From Alphaproteobacteria bacterium (lineage in GTDB: Bacteria > Pseudomonadota > Alphaproteobacteria > Reyranellales > Reyranellaceae): a stretch of DNA of 64,000 nt. Location: the NCBI GenBank assembly GCA_016869975.1, contig VGCZ01000023.1, forward strand, positions 22,428 to 86,427. Direction: 5' to 3'. Below the pieces are notes generated by a model. The model had not been told where the DNA came from and made no database searches. It saw nothing but the letters and a program-made list of their open reading frames with translations. Below, in pieces: positions 38,765 to 46,723 of the stretch (position 1 is its first letter; every line of letters begins with the position of its first letter). The translations under genes and the position numbers were made by a program.

Positions 38765-38828
38765 GTCATTCCGAGCGAAGCGAAGAATCTCCCGGCCGCG
38801 GGAGATCGCTCGCTGCGCTCGGGGTGAC
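38765..38828. repeat. REP-like palindromic element (copy 1)
   Basis: A long inverted repeat: GTCATTCCGAGCG at the left end and CGCTCGGGGTGAC at the right, with an inner TCTCCC/GGGAGA stem. It lies between two minus-strand genes and resembles the copy at 42767-42829 (GTCATCCCGAGCG...). These are probably copies of one dispersed intergenic repeat family. Confidence 0.7.
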
Positions 38829-38856
38829 GAAGACGGCGACGGCGTCGCCCTCATCG

Positions 38857-39288
38857 TCATTTGACGGTGATCGTGATCTTCGGCGATATCACGGGCGGCT
38901 CGTGCGGTATGTGGTTTTGGTCGCCGAGCACGAGCTGCAGCGTGTGCCGGCCGGGCGGCAGGGTGATGGTCGCCTCGGTCTGGCCGTTGCCGAAATGGCG
39001 ATGCTGGTCGTCGTTGGGCAGGTTCTCGCCCATCGGCGGCAGGGTGACGACGTTGATCAGCAGGTGATGGTGGCCGGTGTCCTTCATCTCGACGCCAGCC
39101 GGCGCCACGCCCATGCCCTTCAGCCCCATCCGCACCGTGATCGGCCCGGCGATCTCCTCGCCGTCCTTGGGCGAGATGAAATAGACCTGCGCGCCGGCGG
39201 GCGCGGGAGTTCGCGGCAATTGCGCCAGCGCGATGCTCGTCACGAGCAGCGCGGCCAGCGCGGACAGGATCGGGACCGAACGACGCAT
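38857..39288 (-). CDS. DUF4399 exported protein
   Basis: 143 residues. A signal peptide ends SIALAQ. The mature part matches the DUF4399 type: VYFISPKDGEEIAGPITVRMGLKGM, GVEMKDTGHHHLLINV, HFGNGQTEATITLPPGRHTLQLVLGD (each read in parts). The His-rich GHHHLLI and DDQHRHFG segments could bind a metal. It is predicted periplasmic, function unknown. AGGAGAGG supports the ATG at 39288; the in-frame extension upstream is unlikely. Confidence 0.85.
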   Translation of the reverse strand: MRRSVPILSALAALLVTSIALAQLPRTPAPAGAQVYFISPKDGEEIAGPITVRMGLKGMGVAPAGVEMKDTGHHHLLINVVTLPPMGENLPNDDQHRHFGNGQTEATITLPPGRHTLQLVLGDQNHIPHEPPVISPKITITVK

Positions 39289-39348
39289 CGCACCTCTCCT
39301 CTCGCTAGATCGATTGAGCATAGCATCTCCTGTGACCATGATGGCGAC

Positions 39349-40272
39349 ATGACCGCCAAGGGATTCACCGACATCAGGCCGCGGCACTGGACGTTGCGCC
39401 TGCTGCCGGCCTGGGCGCGGCCCTATGGCCGGCTGGCGCGCTGGGACCGGCCGATCGGCTGGGAGCTGCTGCTGTTTCCCTGCTGGTGGTCGATCAGCCT
39501 GTTCGCGCCGTTACAAACGCGCGAACAGATCACCGCGTGGGCGATCTGGATGGCGCTGTTCTTCGTCGGCGCCGTCGCCATGCGCGGCGCCGGCTGCACC
39601 TGGAACGACCTGCTCGACCGCGACATCGACGCCCAGGTCGAACGCACGCGCGATCGACCGCTGCCTGCCGGCGAGGTGACGCCGAGGCAGGCGCTGGTCT
39701 GGCTGGCGCTACAGGCGGCGATCGGCGCCGCCGTGCTCTTCTCGTTCAACCTCAACGCCATCGTCGTCGGCCTGGCCTCGCTGCTGATCATCGCGATCTA
39801 TCCGCTGATGAAACGCGTGACGTCGTGGCCGCAGGTCGTGCTCGGCCTCGCCTTCAACTGGGGCGCGCTGATGGGCGACGTGGTGGCCAACGCCCGTGTC
39901 TCGTCCGCCGCGCTGGCGCTCTATGCCGGCGGCATCGCCTGGACCCTGGTCTACGACACGATCTACGCCATGCAGGATCAGCGCGACGACGCCATCGTCG
40001 GTGTGCGCTCGACCGCGCGCCGCTTCCAGAGCGCGCCGCAGGCCTGGCTCACCGTGTTCGCCACGATCACCGTGATCTGCTTCGGTGTCGCCGGCTGGCT
40101 CGCTGCGATCGGCTGGCTTTATTGGCTCGGCCTGGCCGGCGTCGTCGCGCATCTCGCATGGCAGGTCGGCACGGTGAAGCCGCACGACCCCGCCGATTGC
40201 CTGCACAAGTTCCGCGCCAATCGCTGGCTGGGCTGGATCCTGCTGCTCGGCATCCTCGCGGCGCGCTTCTGA
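39349..40272 (+). CDS. ubiA: 4-hydroxybenzoate polyprenyltransferase
   Basis: 307 residues, polytopic UbiA prenyltransferase. The first Asp-rich motif is GCTWNDLLDRDIDAQVERTR, the second DTIYAMQDQRDDAIVG. It prenylates 4-hydroxybenzoate in ubiquinone synthesis. The ATG at 39349 begins the conserved domain; the open frame upstream is a shadow of the DUF4399 gene. The stop overlaps the next start as TGATG. Near gshA and rsmE, as in many Alphaproteobacteria. Confidence 0.96.
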   Translation: MTAKGFTDIRPRHWTLRLLPAWARPYGRLARWDRPIGWELLLFPCWWSISLFAPLQTREQITAWAIWMALFFVGAVAMRGAGCTWNDLLDRDIDAQVERTRDRPLPAGEVTPRQALVWLALQAAIGAAVLFSFNLNAIVVGLASLLIIAIYPLMKRVTSWPQVVLGLAFNWGALMGDVVANARVSSAALALYAGGIAWTLVYDTIYAMQDQRDDAIVGVRSTARRFQSAPQAWLTVFATITVICFGVAGWLAAIGWLYWLGLAGVVAHLAWQVGTVKPHDPADCLHKFRANRWLGWILLLGILAARF

Positions 40273-40937
40273 TGGCGCGTTCGCCCGACGATCCGGCCGG
40301 CTTCATCCGCACCTACACGGCGCTGGGCACGCCGGCCATGGTGCCGGAGCTGAAGCTGTGGCTGGCGGCGGAGTACCTGCCGATCTGGCAGGCCACCGAG
40401 GACTGGCTGGAGAAGCAGAACGTCGATCCGCCGTACTGGGCGTTCTGCTGGCCCGGCGGCCAGGCGGTGGCACGCTATCTGCTTAGCCATCCCGACATGG
40501 TCAGGGGCAAGCACGTCATCGATTTCGCCGCCGGCTGCGGCGTCGCCAGCCTCGCCGCCGCGCGCTCCGGCGCGCGCCGCGCAGTTGGTAACGAGATCGA
40601 TCCGGTGGCGATCGTCGCCATGAAACTCAACGCCGAAGCCAACGCGCTTGGCATCGAGACCAGCGAGGCCGACTGGCTGCAAGGCCCGCCCGGCTCGCCC
40701 GAGGCCGATGTCGTGATTGCCGGCGACGTCTGCTACGAGCGCGAGATGACGGCGCGCGCCATGGACTGGCTACGGGGACACGCGGCGAAGGGCCGGCTGG
40801 TGCTGCTGGGCGATCCGGGCCGCAACTACTTCACCGCCGACCGGCTGGAAGAGCTGGCGCGCTACGATATCCCCACCTCGCTGCAACTCGAGAACCGGGG
40901 CTTGCGCGAAACCACGGTGTGGCGGGTGCATCCATGA
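40272..40937 (+). CDS. Class I SAM methyltransferase, ETF-beta lysine methyltransferase-like
   Basis: 221 residues. Family stretch PPYWAFCWPGGQAVARYLL followed by SAM motif I VIDFAAGCGVASLAAARSGA, the acidic GNEIDPVA and the D-loop DVVIAGDVCYE. This matches the group that trimethylates lysines of electron-transfer flavoprotein beta subunit or related PrmA-like targets. Overlaps ubiA by one base (TGATG), so it is coupled with it. Confidence 0.85.
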   Translation: MARSPDDPAGFIRTYTALGTPAMVPELKLWLAAEYLPIWQATEDWLEKQNVDPPYWAFCWPGGQAVARYLLSHPDMVRGKHVIDFAAGCGVASLAAARSGARRAVGNEIDPVAIVAMKLNAEANALGIETSEADWLQGPPGSPEADVVIAGDVCYEREMTARAMDWLRGHAAKGRLVLLGDPGRNYFTADRLEELARYDIPTSLQLENRGLRETTVWRVHP

Positions 40938-41031
40938 CCCTTCGCCCCACAGGGACAATAAAACCGTAACTAGTCCTTCACAATCGGAACCGCTACAAGC
41001 GGGCCGCGTCCCGCCAACCCCACCGAGCCGC

Positions 41032-41772
41032 ATGCCCTCACCGAAGCTCAAGCCCGAGGATTTCGCCAAGCTCTACGCGGGCTTCGAGGCGCCGGTATCG
41101 CGCTTCGACTGCGGCAAGAAATGCTCGCCCCTCAATAACGGTACGCCCTATTGCTGCTCGACGCAGATGGCCGTGCCGGTGGTCGAGAAGAGCGAGTTTG
41201 CCTTCCTCAAGTCGCGCACCGATCTGTGGCATCGCTTCAAGCCCTACGACGCCGCCACGCGCCAGATCGTTGCCGACCTGCATCCCGGGGCGTGCGCGGT
41301 GGAGTGCAAGGGCGCCGCCTTCTGCGAGCGCGAGAATCGCACCCTGGCCTGCCGCGCCTTCCCGTTCTTCCCGTACTTCACGCGGCAGAAGGAATTCATC
41401 GGGCTCAGCGTCTATTGGGTGTTCGAAGACCGCTGCTGGATGATCTCGAACATGGGCCTGGTCGAGAAGCCGTTCGTCGACGCGTTCGTGACCACGTTCG
41501 AGGCGATCTTCGCCAAGGACAAGCTCGAGTTCGACACCTATGTCGACTTCTCCGCCTCGATGCGCCGCGTCTTCAGCCGCTGGGGCCGCGTCATTCCGGT
41601 GATCGGCTGCGACGGCAAGCCGATCTTCCTCGATCCCTCAACCGGCGAGCCGGCGAAGCGCCCGCCGCGCGACTATCCGAGATACGAGCCCTTCGACAGC
41701 GAGGCGCATTACCGCGCCGCGGTGAAGGAAGCCGGCGGCACGCCGCCGCCCGAGGGGCTGAAGCCAGTCTAA
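41032..41772 (+). CDS. Cysteine-rich conserved hypothetical protein
   Basis: 246 residues. Eight cysteines lie in the first half: Cys27, 31, 41, 42, 88, 92, 98 and 107, in FDCGKKCSPLNNG, YCCSTQ, GACAVECKGAAFCE and LACRAFPFFPYF. The arrangement suggests a bound Fe-S cluster or zinc, as in YkgJ-type proteins, but I cannot place the family with certainty. No signal peptide. The C-terminal third is Pro/Glu-rich. Followed by a 20-nt hairpin. Confidence 0.75.
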   Translation: MPSPKLKPEDFAKLYAGFEAPVSRFDCGKKCSPLNNGTPYCCSTQMAVPVVEKSEFAFLKSRTDLWHRFKPYDAATRQIVADLHPGACAVECKGAAFCERENRTLACRAFPFFPYFTRQKEFIGLSVYWVFEDRCWMISNMGLVEKPFVDAFVTTFEAIFAKDKLEFDTYVDFSASMRRVFSRWGRVIPVIGCDGKPIFLDPSTGEPAKRPPRDYPRYEPFDSEAHYRAAVKEAGGTPPPEGLKPV

Positions 41773-41783
41773 GGCGACTTCAT

Positions 41784-41803
41784 GGGGAGCGCTGGCGCTC
41801 CCC
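41784..41803. terminator. Stem-loop after the Cys-rich gene
   Basis: GGGGAGCG / CGCTCCCC with a CTGG loop, 12 nt past the stop of 41032-41772. It has no U-tract on either strand, so it is a weak terminator or transcript-stabilising hairpin. Confidence 0.4.
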
Positions 41804-41852
41804 GGAGAGAGGCGTCGTCGGCACGTGCGGATCGTGCGCTAGACTGGCGTCC

Positions 41853-42752
41853 GTGTCGCCCGCCTTCCGCCTCGCCCTCGCCTGGGTTTTCCTGTTCACC
41901 ATGCCGGCGTTCTTCGCCGTCAATCATCTCGTCGCGCGCTCGGTCGACTTTCTCGCGCCGCACGCCATGGCGGCCGGCCGCTGGACGCTGGCCTGCCTGT
42001 TCCTGCTGCCCTTCGTCAGCACAGCGTTGTGGCGTAAGCGTACAGCGCTGGGGCGCGAAGCATGGCAATTGCTGGTCCTCGGCGCGCTCGGCATGTGGAT
42101 CTGCGGCGCCTTCGTCTATATCGGCGCGCGCACCACCACGGCGACCAACATCGGCCTGATCTACGCCACCTGCCCCATCGGCATCGTGATCCTGGCGCGC
42201 GTCTTCCTTGGCGAGCGGTTGGCCGGTTCGCAGCTTGCCGGCGTCGCGATCTGCCTCGCGGGCCTTCTGCTGATTCTGATGAAGGGCGAGCCGGCACGAC
42301 TGCTCGCGGTCGAGTTCACGCGCGGCGATCTGTGGGTCGCGGCGTCGGCGCTGTCGTGGTCGATCTACACGGTGCTGTTGAAACGCTGGCCGAGCGCCTT
42401 CGAGCCGACCGAGAGGCTGACCGCTATCATCGGCGCCGGCGCGCTGATCCTGCTGCCGATCACGACAGTCGAAGCGGCCATCGTCGGGCCGCCGCCGCCG
42501 GGCTGGCCGACTCTGGCCGCCTGGTTGATCCTGGCGATCGTGCCGGGAGTCGCCGCCTACGGGGCGTTCTCTTTCACCCTGCGCGAGCTCGGCGCCGGGC
42601 GCACGGCGATCTACATGTATCTCGGCCCGCTCTACACCGCGGCGCTGGCCTGGCTGGTGCTGGCCGAGCGGCCCAACTGGTATCACGTCGCCGGCGCGGC
42701 GCTGATCCTGCCCGGCATCTTCCTCGCCACGCGTGCGCCACGGCCGACGTAG
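41853..42752 (+). CDS. EamA-family drug/metabolite transporter
   Basis: 299 residues, about ten transmembrane helices in two EamA repeats: FFAVNHLVARSVDFLAPHAMAAGRW in the first (read as two parts) and SWSIYTVLLKRWPSAFEPTERL opening the second (likewise). The end ALAWLVLAERPNWYHVAGAALILPG is typical. Substrate unknown. The start is GTG at 41853, which includes the whole first helix; the longer open frame upstream is a shadow of the Cys-rich gene. Confidence 0.85.
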   Translation: MSPAFRLALAWVFLFTMPAFFAVNHLVARSVDFLAPHAMAAGRWTLACLFLLPFVSTALWRKRTALGREAWQLLVLGALGMWICGAFVYIGARTTTATNIGLIYATCPIGIVILARVFLGERLAGSQLAGVAICLAGLLLILMKGEPARLLAVEFTRGDLWVAASALSWSIYTVLLKRWPSAFEPTERLTAIIGAGALILLPITTVEAAIVGPPPPGWPTLAAWLILAIVPGVAAYGAFSFTLRELGAGRTAIYMYLGPLYTAALAWLVLAERPNWYHVAGAALILPGIFLATRAPRPT

Positions 42753-42766
42753 CGCGGGTTCTTCTG

Positions 42767-42829
42767 TCATCCCGAGCGCAAGCGAGGGATCCAGGCCGGT
42801 CCTAGATCCCTCGCTCCGCTCGGGATGGC
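42767..42829. repeat. REP-like palindromic element (copy 2)
   Basis: Arms CATCCCGAGCG-CA-AGCGAGGGATC and GATCCCTCGC-TC-CGCTCGGGATG form a long near-perfect hairpin after the EamA gene. The outer arms match the copy at 38765-38828. This is a dispersed intergenic repeat of a type frequent in many proteobacterial genomes. Confidence 0.75.
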
Positions 42830-42838
42830 AGGAGCGCT

Positions 42839-43264
42839 CTATCGAACGACGAAGCCGTCGCAGGCGAGGAAGCCGTCGCCCTCGGCCAGCACCCAATGCA
42901 CGGTGTAGGGACCCGGCGGCAATGGCCGGGCTGACAGGAAGTCGCGCGGGTACTCGACCTCGGCGAAGTTGTCGGCGATCACCTGAAACGGCTTGGACTC
43001 CAGGAGCGCGGCGGCGCCGAGGATGCGGGCCCGCACCATGGTGCGCTGCCCCGCATCGGCGTGCTTGTCGCGCAGGCCGATCGTGATGACGTCACCGACG
43101 CGCGGCGGGTTGCGCGGCGCGCTGACCTGCCATTGCCGGTCGAGCACGCCCTTGCGGTAGGGCTTGCATGTCTCGGACGCCGTGTCGAACCGCGGCGCCT
43201 GCGCCAGCGCGCCATCCGCGACGCCGAGCCATCCGGCCACTGTCGCCACGAGGATCCGATGCAT
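42839..43264 (-). CDS. Exported hypothetical protein
   Basis: 141 residues. A signal peptide ends DGALAQ, predicting export. The mature part has beta-rich segments and two Cys (ETCKPY, LACDGF). PGPYTVHWVLAEGDGFLACDG is its best-conserved-looking part, with a fold resembling CopC-like or immunoglobulin-like periplasmic domains. This resemblance is a guess. GGGAGGGG precedes the ATG at 43264; the open extension to 43378 has no signal function. Confidence 0.7.
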   Translation of the reverse strand: MHRILVATVAGWLGVADGALAQAPRFDTASETCKPYRKGVLDRQWQVSAPRNPPRVGDVITIGLRDKHADAGQRTMVRARILGAAALLESKPFQVIADNFAEVEYPRDFLSARPLPPGPYTVHWVLAEGDGFLACDGFVVR

Positions 43265-43343
43265 GCGCCCCTCCCTTGCCGCCAACCGCGCCAGCGCACT
43301 TATCCTGACAGCGCCGCGCCCCAGCGCCCACAGGGAGACCCAG

Positions 43344-43823
43344 ATGAACCGACACCTCGTCCGCTTCGCCGCCGCCATTGTCGGGCTGGCGCTGGGATCG
43401 GTCGCGCTCGGCGCCGCCGCCGAGGAAGTCGGCGCCGCCAGCTATCGCTTCAAATGGATCGGGCCCAACGACAAGATCAAGGTCGAGGTGTTCGACGATC
43501 CCGAGGTACCGGGCGTCGCCTGCTACCTCTCGCGCGCCGAGCTCGGCGGCGTCAAGGGCGCGCTGGGCCTGGCCGAGGATCCCGGCGAGGCCTCGATCGC
43601 CTGCCGGCAGGTCGGCGCCATCGACCTCGAGAAGGTCAAGAAGCTGAAGAACGGCCGCGAAGTTTTCAGCGCCAGCGCCTCGCTGATCTTCAAGCGCACC
43701 CAGGTCGTGCGCTTCTACGACGCCAAGCGCAACGTGCTGGTCTACCTGACCTACACCGACCGCGTGATCGATGGCCAGCCACGCAACTCGATCAGTGTCG
43801 TGCCGGTGAACCGCCCGTTGTAG
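43344..43823 (+). CDS. CreA family exported protein
   Basis: 159 residues. A signal peptide ends ALGAAAEE. The mature part shows the CreA signature: KIKVEVFDDPEVPGVACYLSRA (read as parts), EASIACRQVG and YDAKRNVLVYLTYTDRVIDG. CreA is a periplasmic protein of unknown function in E. coli. CAGGGAG upstream of the ATG fixes the start. It is 9 nt before the first of three tandem module genes, so it may be co-transcribed with them. Confidence 0.88.
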   Translation: MNRHLVRFAAAIVGLALGSVALGAAAEEVGAASYRFKWIGPNDKIKVEVFDDPEVPGVACYLSRAELGGVKGALGLAEDPGEASIACRQVGAIDLEKVKKLKNGREVFSASASLIFKRTQVVRFYDAKRNVLVYLTYTDRVIDGQPRNSISVVPVNRPL

Positions 43824-43832
43824 ACTGGGCGG

Positions 43833-44288
43833 ATGGGACTGATCTGGATCATCCTCGCCGTCATCGTCATGATCGTCGCCGCGACGGCTTTCCGTAGCTT
43901 GCGCCGCCCCAAGAACGACGTCGTCGCCGCGCCGCCGCCCAAGGCGCCACCGCCGCCCGGCGGCGACAAGCGCTGGGACGTCGCGCCGCAAGGCGTGAGC
44001 GCCGGCCGCTACGCCGCCGATGTCACGCGTAACGCGCAGATCGGCGCGCTGGCGGAGTGGCTGGTGAAGCGCGCCTCGCGCGACACGGGCATCGACCTCG
44101 CCGCCGACCGCATGGCCGTCACGCGCATCGCCGAGGCCGCCGGTAAGGCATGGCCGGAATTGCAGGCCGAGGGCCGCGCGCGCATCACGCTGCCCTACAT
44201 CGCCGCCGACCGCGATGGGCCCAAACACATCGATCTGGCGATCGACAGCGCCACCCTCGTCGAGGCGGCGCGTCACTGGAGGGAGTGA
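43833..44288 (+). CDS. Membrane-anchored protein with one copy of a new ~83-residue module (A)
   Basis: 151 residues. A signal anchor (residues 3-20, followed by RSLRR, so the rest is probably cytoplasmic) is followed by a Pro-rich linker (APPPKAPPPPGG) and one module at about 67-149. Module features are LAEWLVKRAS, VTRIAEAA, the LQAEGRARITLPYI strand and HIDLAIDSATLVEA. No family is recognised. Its stop overlaps the next start (TGATG), so the genes are coupled. The module recurs twice in each of the next two genes. Confidence 0.75.
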   Translation: MGLIWIILAVIVMIVAATAFRSLRRPKNDVVAAPPPKAPPPPGGDKRWDVAPQGVSAGRYAADVTRNAQIGALAEWLVKRASRDTGIDLAADRMAVTRIAEAAGKAWPELQAEGRARITLPYIAADRDGPKHIDLAIDSATLVEAARHWRE

Positions 44289-45037
44289 TGGAGATCTGGC
44301 TCATCGCCGCGGTCGTGGTCACGACGGCGGTCGCTGTGTACGCGCTGCTCAACCGCCGCCGCGGCGAGGTGATCGACGCGCCGCCGCAGGCGGGGGCCGC
44401 CGCAGCCGCGCCGGCCGAGGTGACCGAGGACATGTCCGCCGGCGACATGCTCAGGGCGGAAGGCGCCGACGAGCCGCTCGAGCACTTCGCCGACTGGCTG
44501 GAGTCGGAGGCCTCGGACGAGCTCGGCGAGGCCGCCGAGGCGCCGGGGCCGACTCGGCGCATCGCCGACGCCGCGCGCGACGTCATGCCCGTCATCCTCG
44601 CGCAGGGACGCGGCGTGGTTGAGCTGCCCGCGCTGGTGGTCGACGGCTCGGGCGCTCGCGACTTCCGACGCGAGATCGACATTGCCCGGCTCGAGCGCGC
44701 CGTGGCCAATTTCGGCTATCTCGACGTGCGCGAGATGACCGAATGGCGCCGCGAGGCGCCGCGTGTACGCGCCCTGGCCGGCTGGCTCGAGACCCAGGTT
44801 TTCGAGGACATGCCGCCGGGAGACTGCGAGACGGACGATGACACAGTGCGCATCATCGAAGCGGCGCGTCAGGCGGTGGCCGACATCGATCGCACGGGCA
44901 AGGCAGACATCGCGCTAGTGGCGATCGGCCGGGACGACAAGGGCCAAGCGTTCGACACGCGCCGCTCGCTCGACACGGCACAGCTCCAGACAATCATCAC
45001 GGATTTCGAGGCGAACGAGCGCACGACGTCGGAGTAG
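44288..45037 (+). CDS. Membrane-anchored protein with two copies of the module (B)
   Basis: 249 residues. Signal anchor 3-21 followed by NRRR, an Ala/Pro/Glu linker, then module 1 (about 61-143: HFADWLESEAS, RRIADAARDV, GRGVVELPALVV, DFRREIDIARLE) and module 2 (about 158-240: RALAGWLETQ, VRIIEAARQA, GKADIALVAI, TRRSLDTAQL). Module 1 is very close to module 1 of the next gene (SAGDMLRAEGADEPLEHFAD against STAGDLLRAEGADAYLEFFA). Function unknown. Confidence 0.75.
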   Translation: MEIWLIAAVVVTTAVAVYALLNRRRGEVIDAPPQAGAAAAAPAEVTEDMSAGDMLRAEGADEPLEHFADWLESEASDELGEAAEAPGPTRRIADAARDVMPVILAQGRGVVELPALVVDGSGARDFRREIDIARLERAVANFGYLDVREMTEWRREAPRVRALAGWLETQVFEDMPPGDCETDDDTVRIIEAARQAVADIDRTGKADIALVAIGRDDKGQAFDTRRSLDTAQLQTIITDFEANERTTSE

Positions 45038-45081
45038 GACGGTGTGGTGAAACGCTCCAGCGGTGTGCGTGAGGTCGACTA

Positions 45082-45921
45082 ATGGACACGATGTGGCTGG
45101 CTCTGGCCGGCGTCCTGGTCGCGGCGGTCGTGATCGCGCTGGTGTTCTCGCGCCGCCGCGGCGGCGGCGCGGTGATCGACGCCGGCGGTGGCAATCGTGC
45201 CGGCAAGTCAGCCTCGGCGAAGGCACCGGCCGCATCGACGGGAGGCACGGACGACGTATCCACCGCCGGCGATCTGCTCAGGGCCGAAGGCGCCGATGCC
45301 TATCTCGAATTCTTCGCGGACTGGCTCGAAGACAAGGCCAGCGAAGCGCTGGGCGACGAGGCGGTCGCGCCGGAACCGACACGTCGGCTCGCCAATGCGG
45401 CGCGCGAGATCCTGCCCACGCTGTTGCGCGATGGCCGCGCCACTGTCGTTATTCCCGCGCTCGTCGCAGGCGCCGATGGGCCAAAGGATTTTCGTCAGGA
45501 CGTCGACCTTGCCACGCTCGAGCCCGTGCTGGTGGGGGAGCACCTCATGGGTATCCGGGAGCTTCTCTACGGCCACGGCGAGGACCAGGCGACGGTGGCG
45601 CTCGGGCATTGGCTGATGAACCAGGCCGAGGGCGATGGCGAAGCGGAGGAGCGCGACCTCTGGGTATCGCCCGACGCCGTACTGCGCATCGCCGACGCCA
45701 CGCGCGCCGCGATCCGGGATCTCAACGCACAGGGCCGCGCCGAGGTGGTCGTGCGCGGCCTCGTCTGCCAGCGTTCGAAGAAGTCCTACGACCTCGTGCG
45801 CACGGTCGACACGGCGGTGATGAACGAGGCGCGCGAAGGCCTGGCCCATACCGACAGCTTCATCGCCGACCTCCGCCGCAAGAACAAGGCGCCGCCCGAG
45901 ATGCGACGGACGAAACCGTAA
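45082..45921 (+). CDS. Membrane-anchored protein with two copies of the module (C)
   Basis: 279 residues. Signal anchor 4-22 followed by SRRR, a Gly/Ala linker, module 1 (about 71-154: FFADWLEDKAS, RRLANAAREI, GRATVVIPALVAG, DFRQDVDLATLE) and module 2 (about 168-252: LGHWLMNQA, LRIADATRAA, GRAEVVVRGLV, TVDTAVMNEA). It ends with a basic tail. It is a paralogue of the previous gene, with a 44-nt gap between them. No known domain recognised. Confidence 0.75.
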   Translation: MDTMWLALAGVLVAAVVIALVFSRRRGGGAVIDAGGGNRAGKSASAKAPAASTGGTDDVSTAGDLLRAEGADAYLEFFADWLEDKASEALGDEAVAPEPTRRLANAAREILPTLLRDGRATVVIPALVAGADGPKDFRQDVDLATLEPVLVGEHLMGIRELLYGHGEDQATVALGHWLMNQAEGDGEAEERDLWVSPDAVLRIADATRAAIRDLNAQGRAEVVVRGLVCQRSKKSYDLVRTVDTAVMNEAREGLAHTDSFIADLRRKNKAPPEMRRTKP

Positions 45922-45997
45922 CGCCGCGGGGTTATCGCATGGGGGGCTGCCTTCGGGCCGCGCCACTGGAGCGGCACTCCCCAGCCTTGAGGACCGT

Positions 45998-46723
45998 TCA
46001 CGCGTAGAGGAACGTCCCGAGCAGCACCCAGCGACGCGCCTTCGCCGCCTTTCCCCGTTTGGCGACCAAGGGCGTGGTGTAGTGCCAGAACGGCAGGCGA
46101 TAGGCCGTGAGTGTCGCCGCACCATGGACCGGCACGATCTCGCTGAGATGGCCTGCCTTGGCGTAGACCAGCCATTGATGGTCAACCGCCGGGCTCGACA
46201 GAGACAGATGCAGGTCGACGTAGCCGGCCCGAGCCCTGGCATTGCCGGGGTGATGATCGTTGTGCGGGCCGGCGTAGTCGCCCGCTCCGTAGCACAACAC
46301 CTGTCGCCCGAACGCTCGCGCCAGCGTGCGACCTGCCAGCGCCTGGGCGAAAGCGTGGAAGCTCGCCGAGCGCAACATCGCGTCGAGGCCGATCCGGCGC
46401 GCCGCGCGCGCGCCCGGCTCGTCGGCGCGATCGAAGTAGACAGTGGAGGCGCGTGTCGCCTTGGGCAGCGTCTCGGCGTAGTCCTCGCGCATCTTCCAGA
46501 TCGTGTCGGGCGGGATCGGCCGGTCGATGCGCTCCAGGGTGGTCGGCAACGCTTGATCCAGCAGCACACGCAGTCGCGCGGCCTTCGTCCGATCGATCAG
46601 CCCCTCCATGGACAGGAAACGCGTACGCGGTTCACCGAGCGCGCCGACCAGCGCGTGCGTGCCCGCCAGCACGCGCCGCCCCTCGCGCGTCAACAGATCC
46701 TCGAACTCGCGCGGCGCGTTCAA
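45998..46723 (-). CDS. Putative 2OG-Fe(II) oxygenase-like conserved hypothetical protein
   Basis: 241 residues. The centre has an iron-binding-like set: His and Asp in GPHNDHHPGN, followed by GYVDLHLSLSSPAVDHQWLV and a possible distal His in LPFWHYTTPLV. This resembles prolyl-hydroxylase-type 2-oxoglutarate oxygenases, but the match is only by motif. The start is a TTG at 46721-46723 overlapping the stop of the upstream DUF4170 gene (TTGA); no better start exists without leaving the coupled frame. An ATG at codon 46 (MEGLIDRT) is the alternative. Confidence 0.5.
   Translation of the reverse strand: MNAPREFEDLLTREGRRVLAGTHALVGALGEPRTRFLSMEGLIDRTKAARLRVLLDQALPTTLERIDRPIPPDTIWKMREDYAETLPKATRASTVYFDRADEPGARAARRIGLDAMLRSASFHAFAQALAGRTLARAFGRQVLCYGAGDYAGPHNDHHPGNARARAGYVDLHLSLSSPAVDHQWLVYAKAGHLSEIVPVHGAATLTAYRLPFWHYTTPLVAKRGKAAKARRWVLLGTFLYA

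Noticed and set aside
38746..39348. Upstream extension of ubiA
   Set aside because: Shadow over the REP-like repeat and the DUF4399 gene; the UbiA domain starts at 39349.
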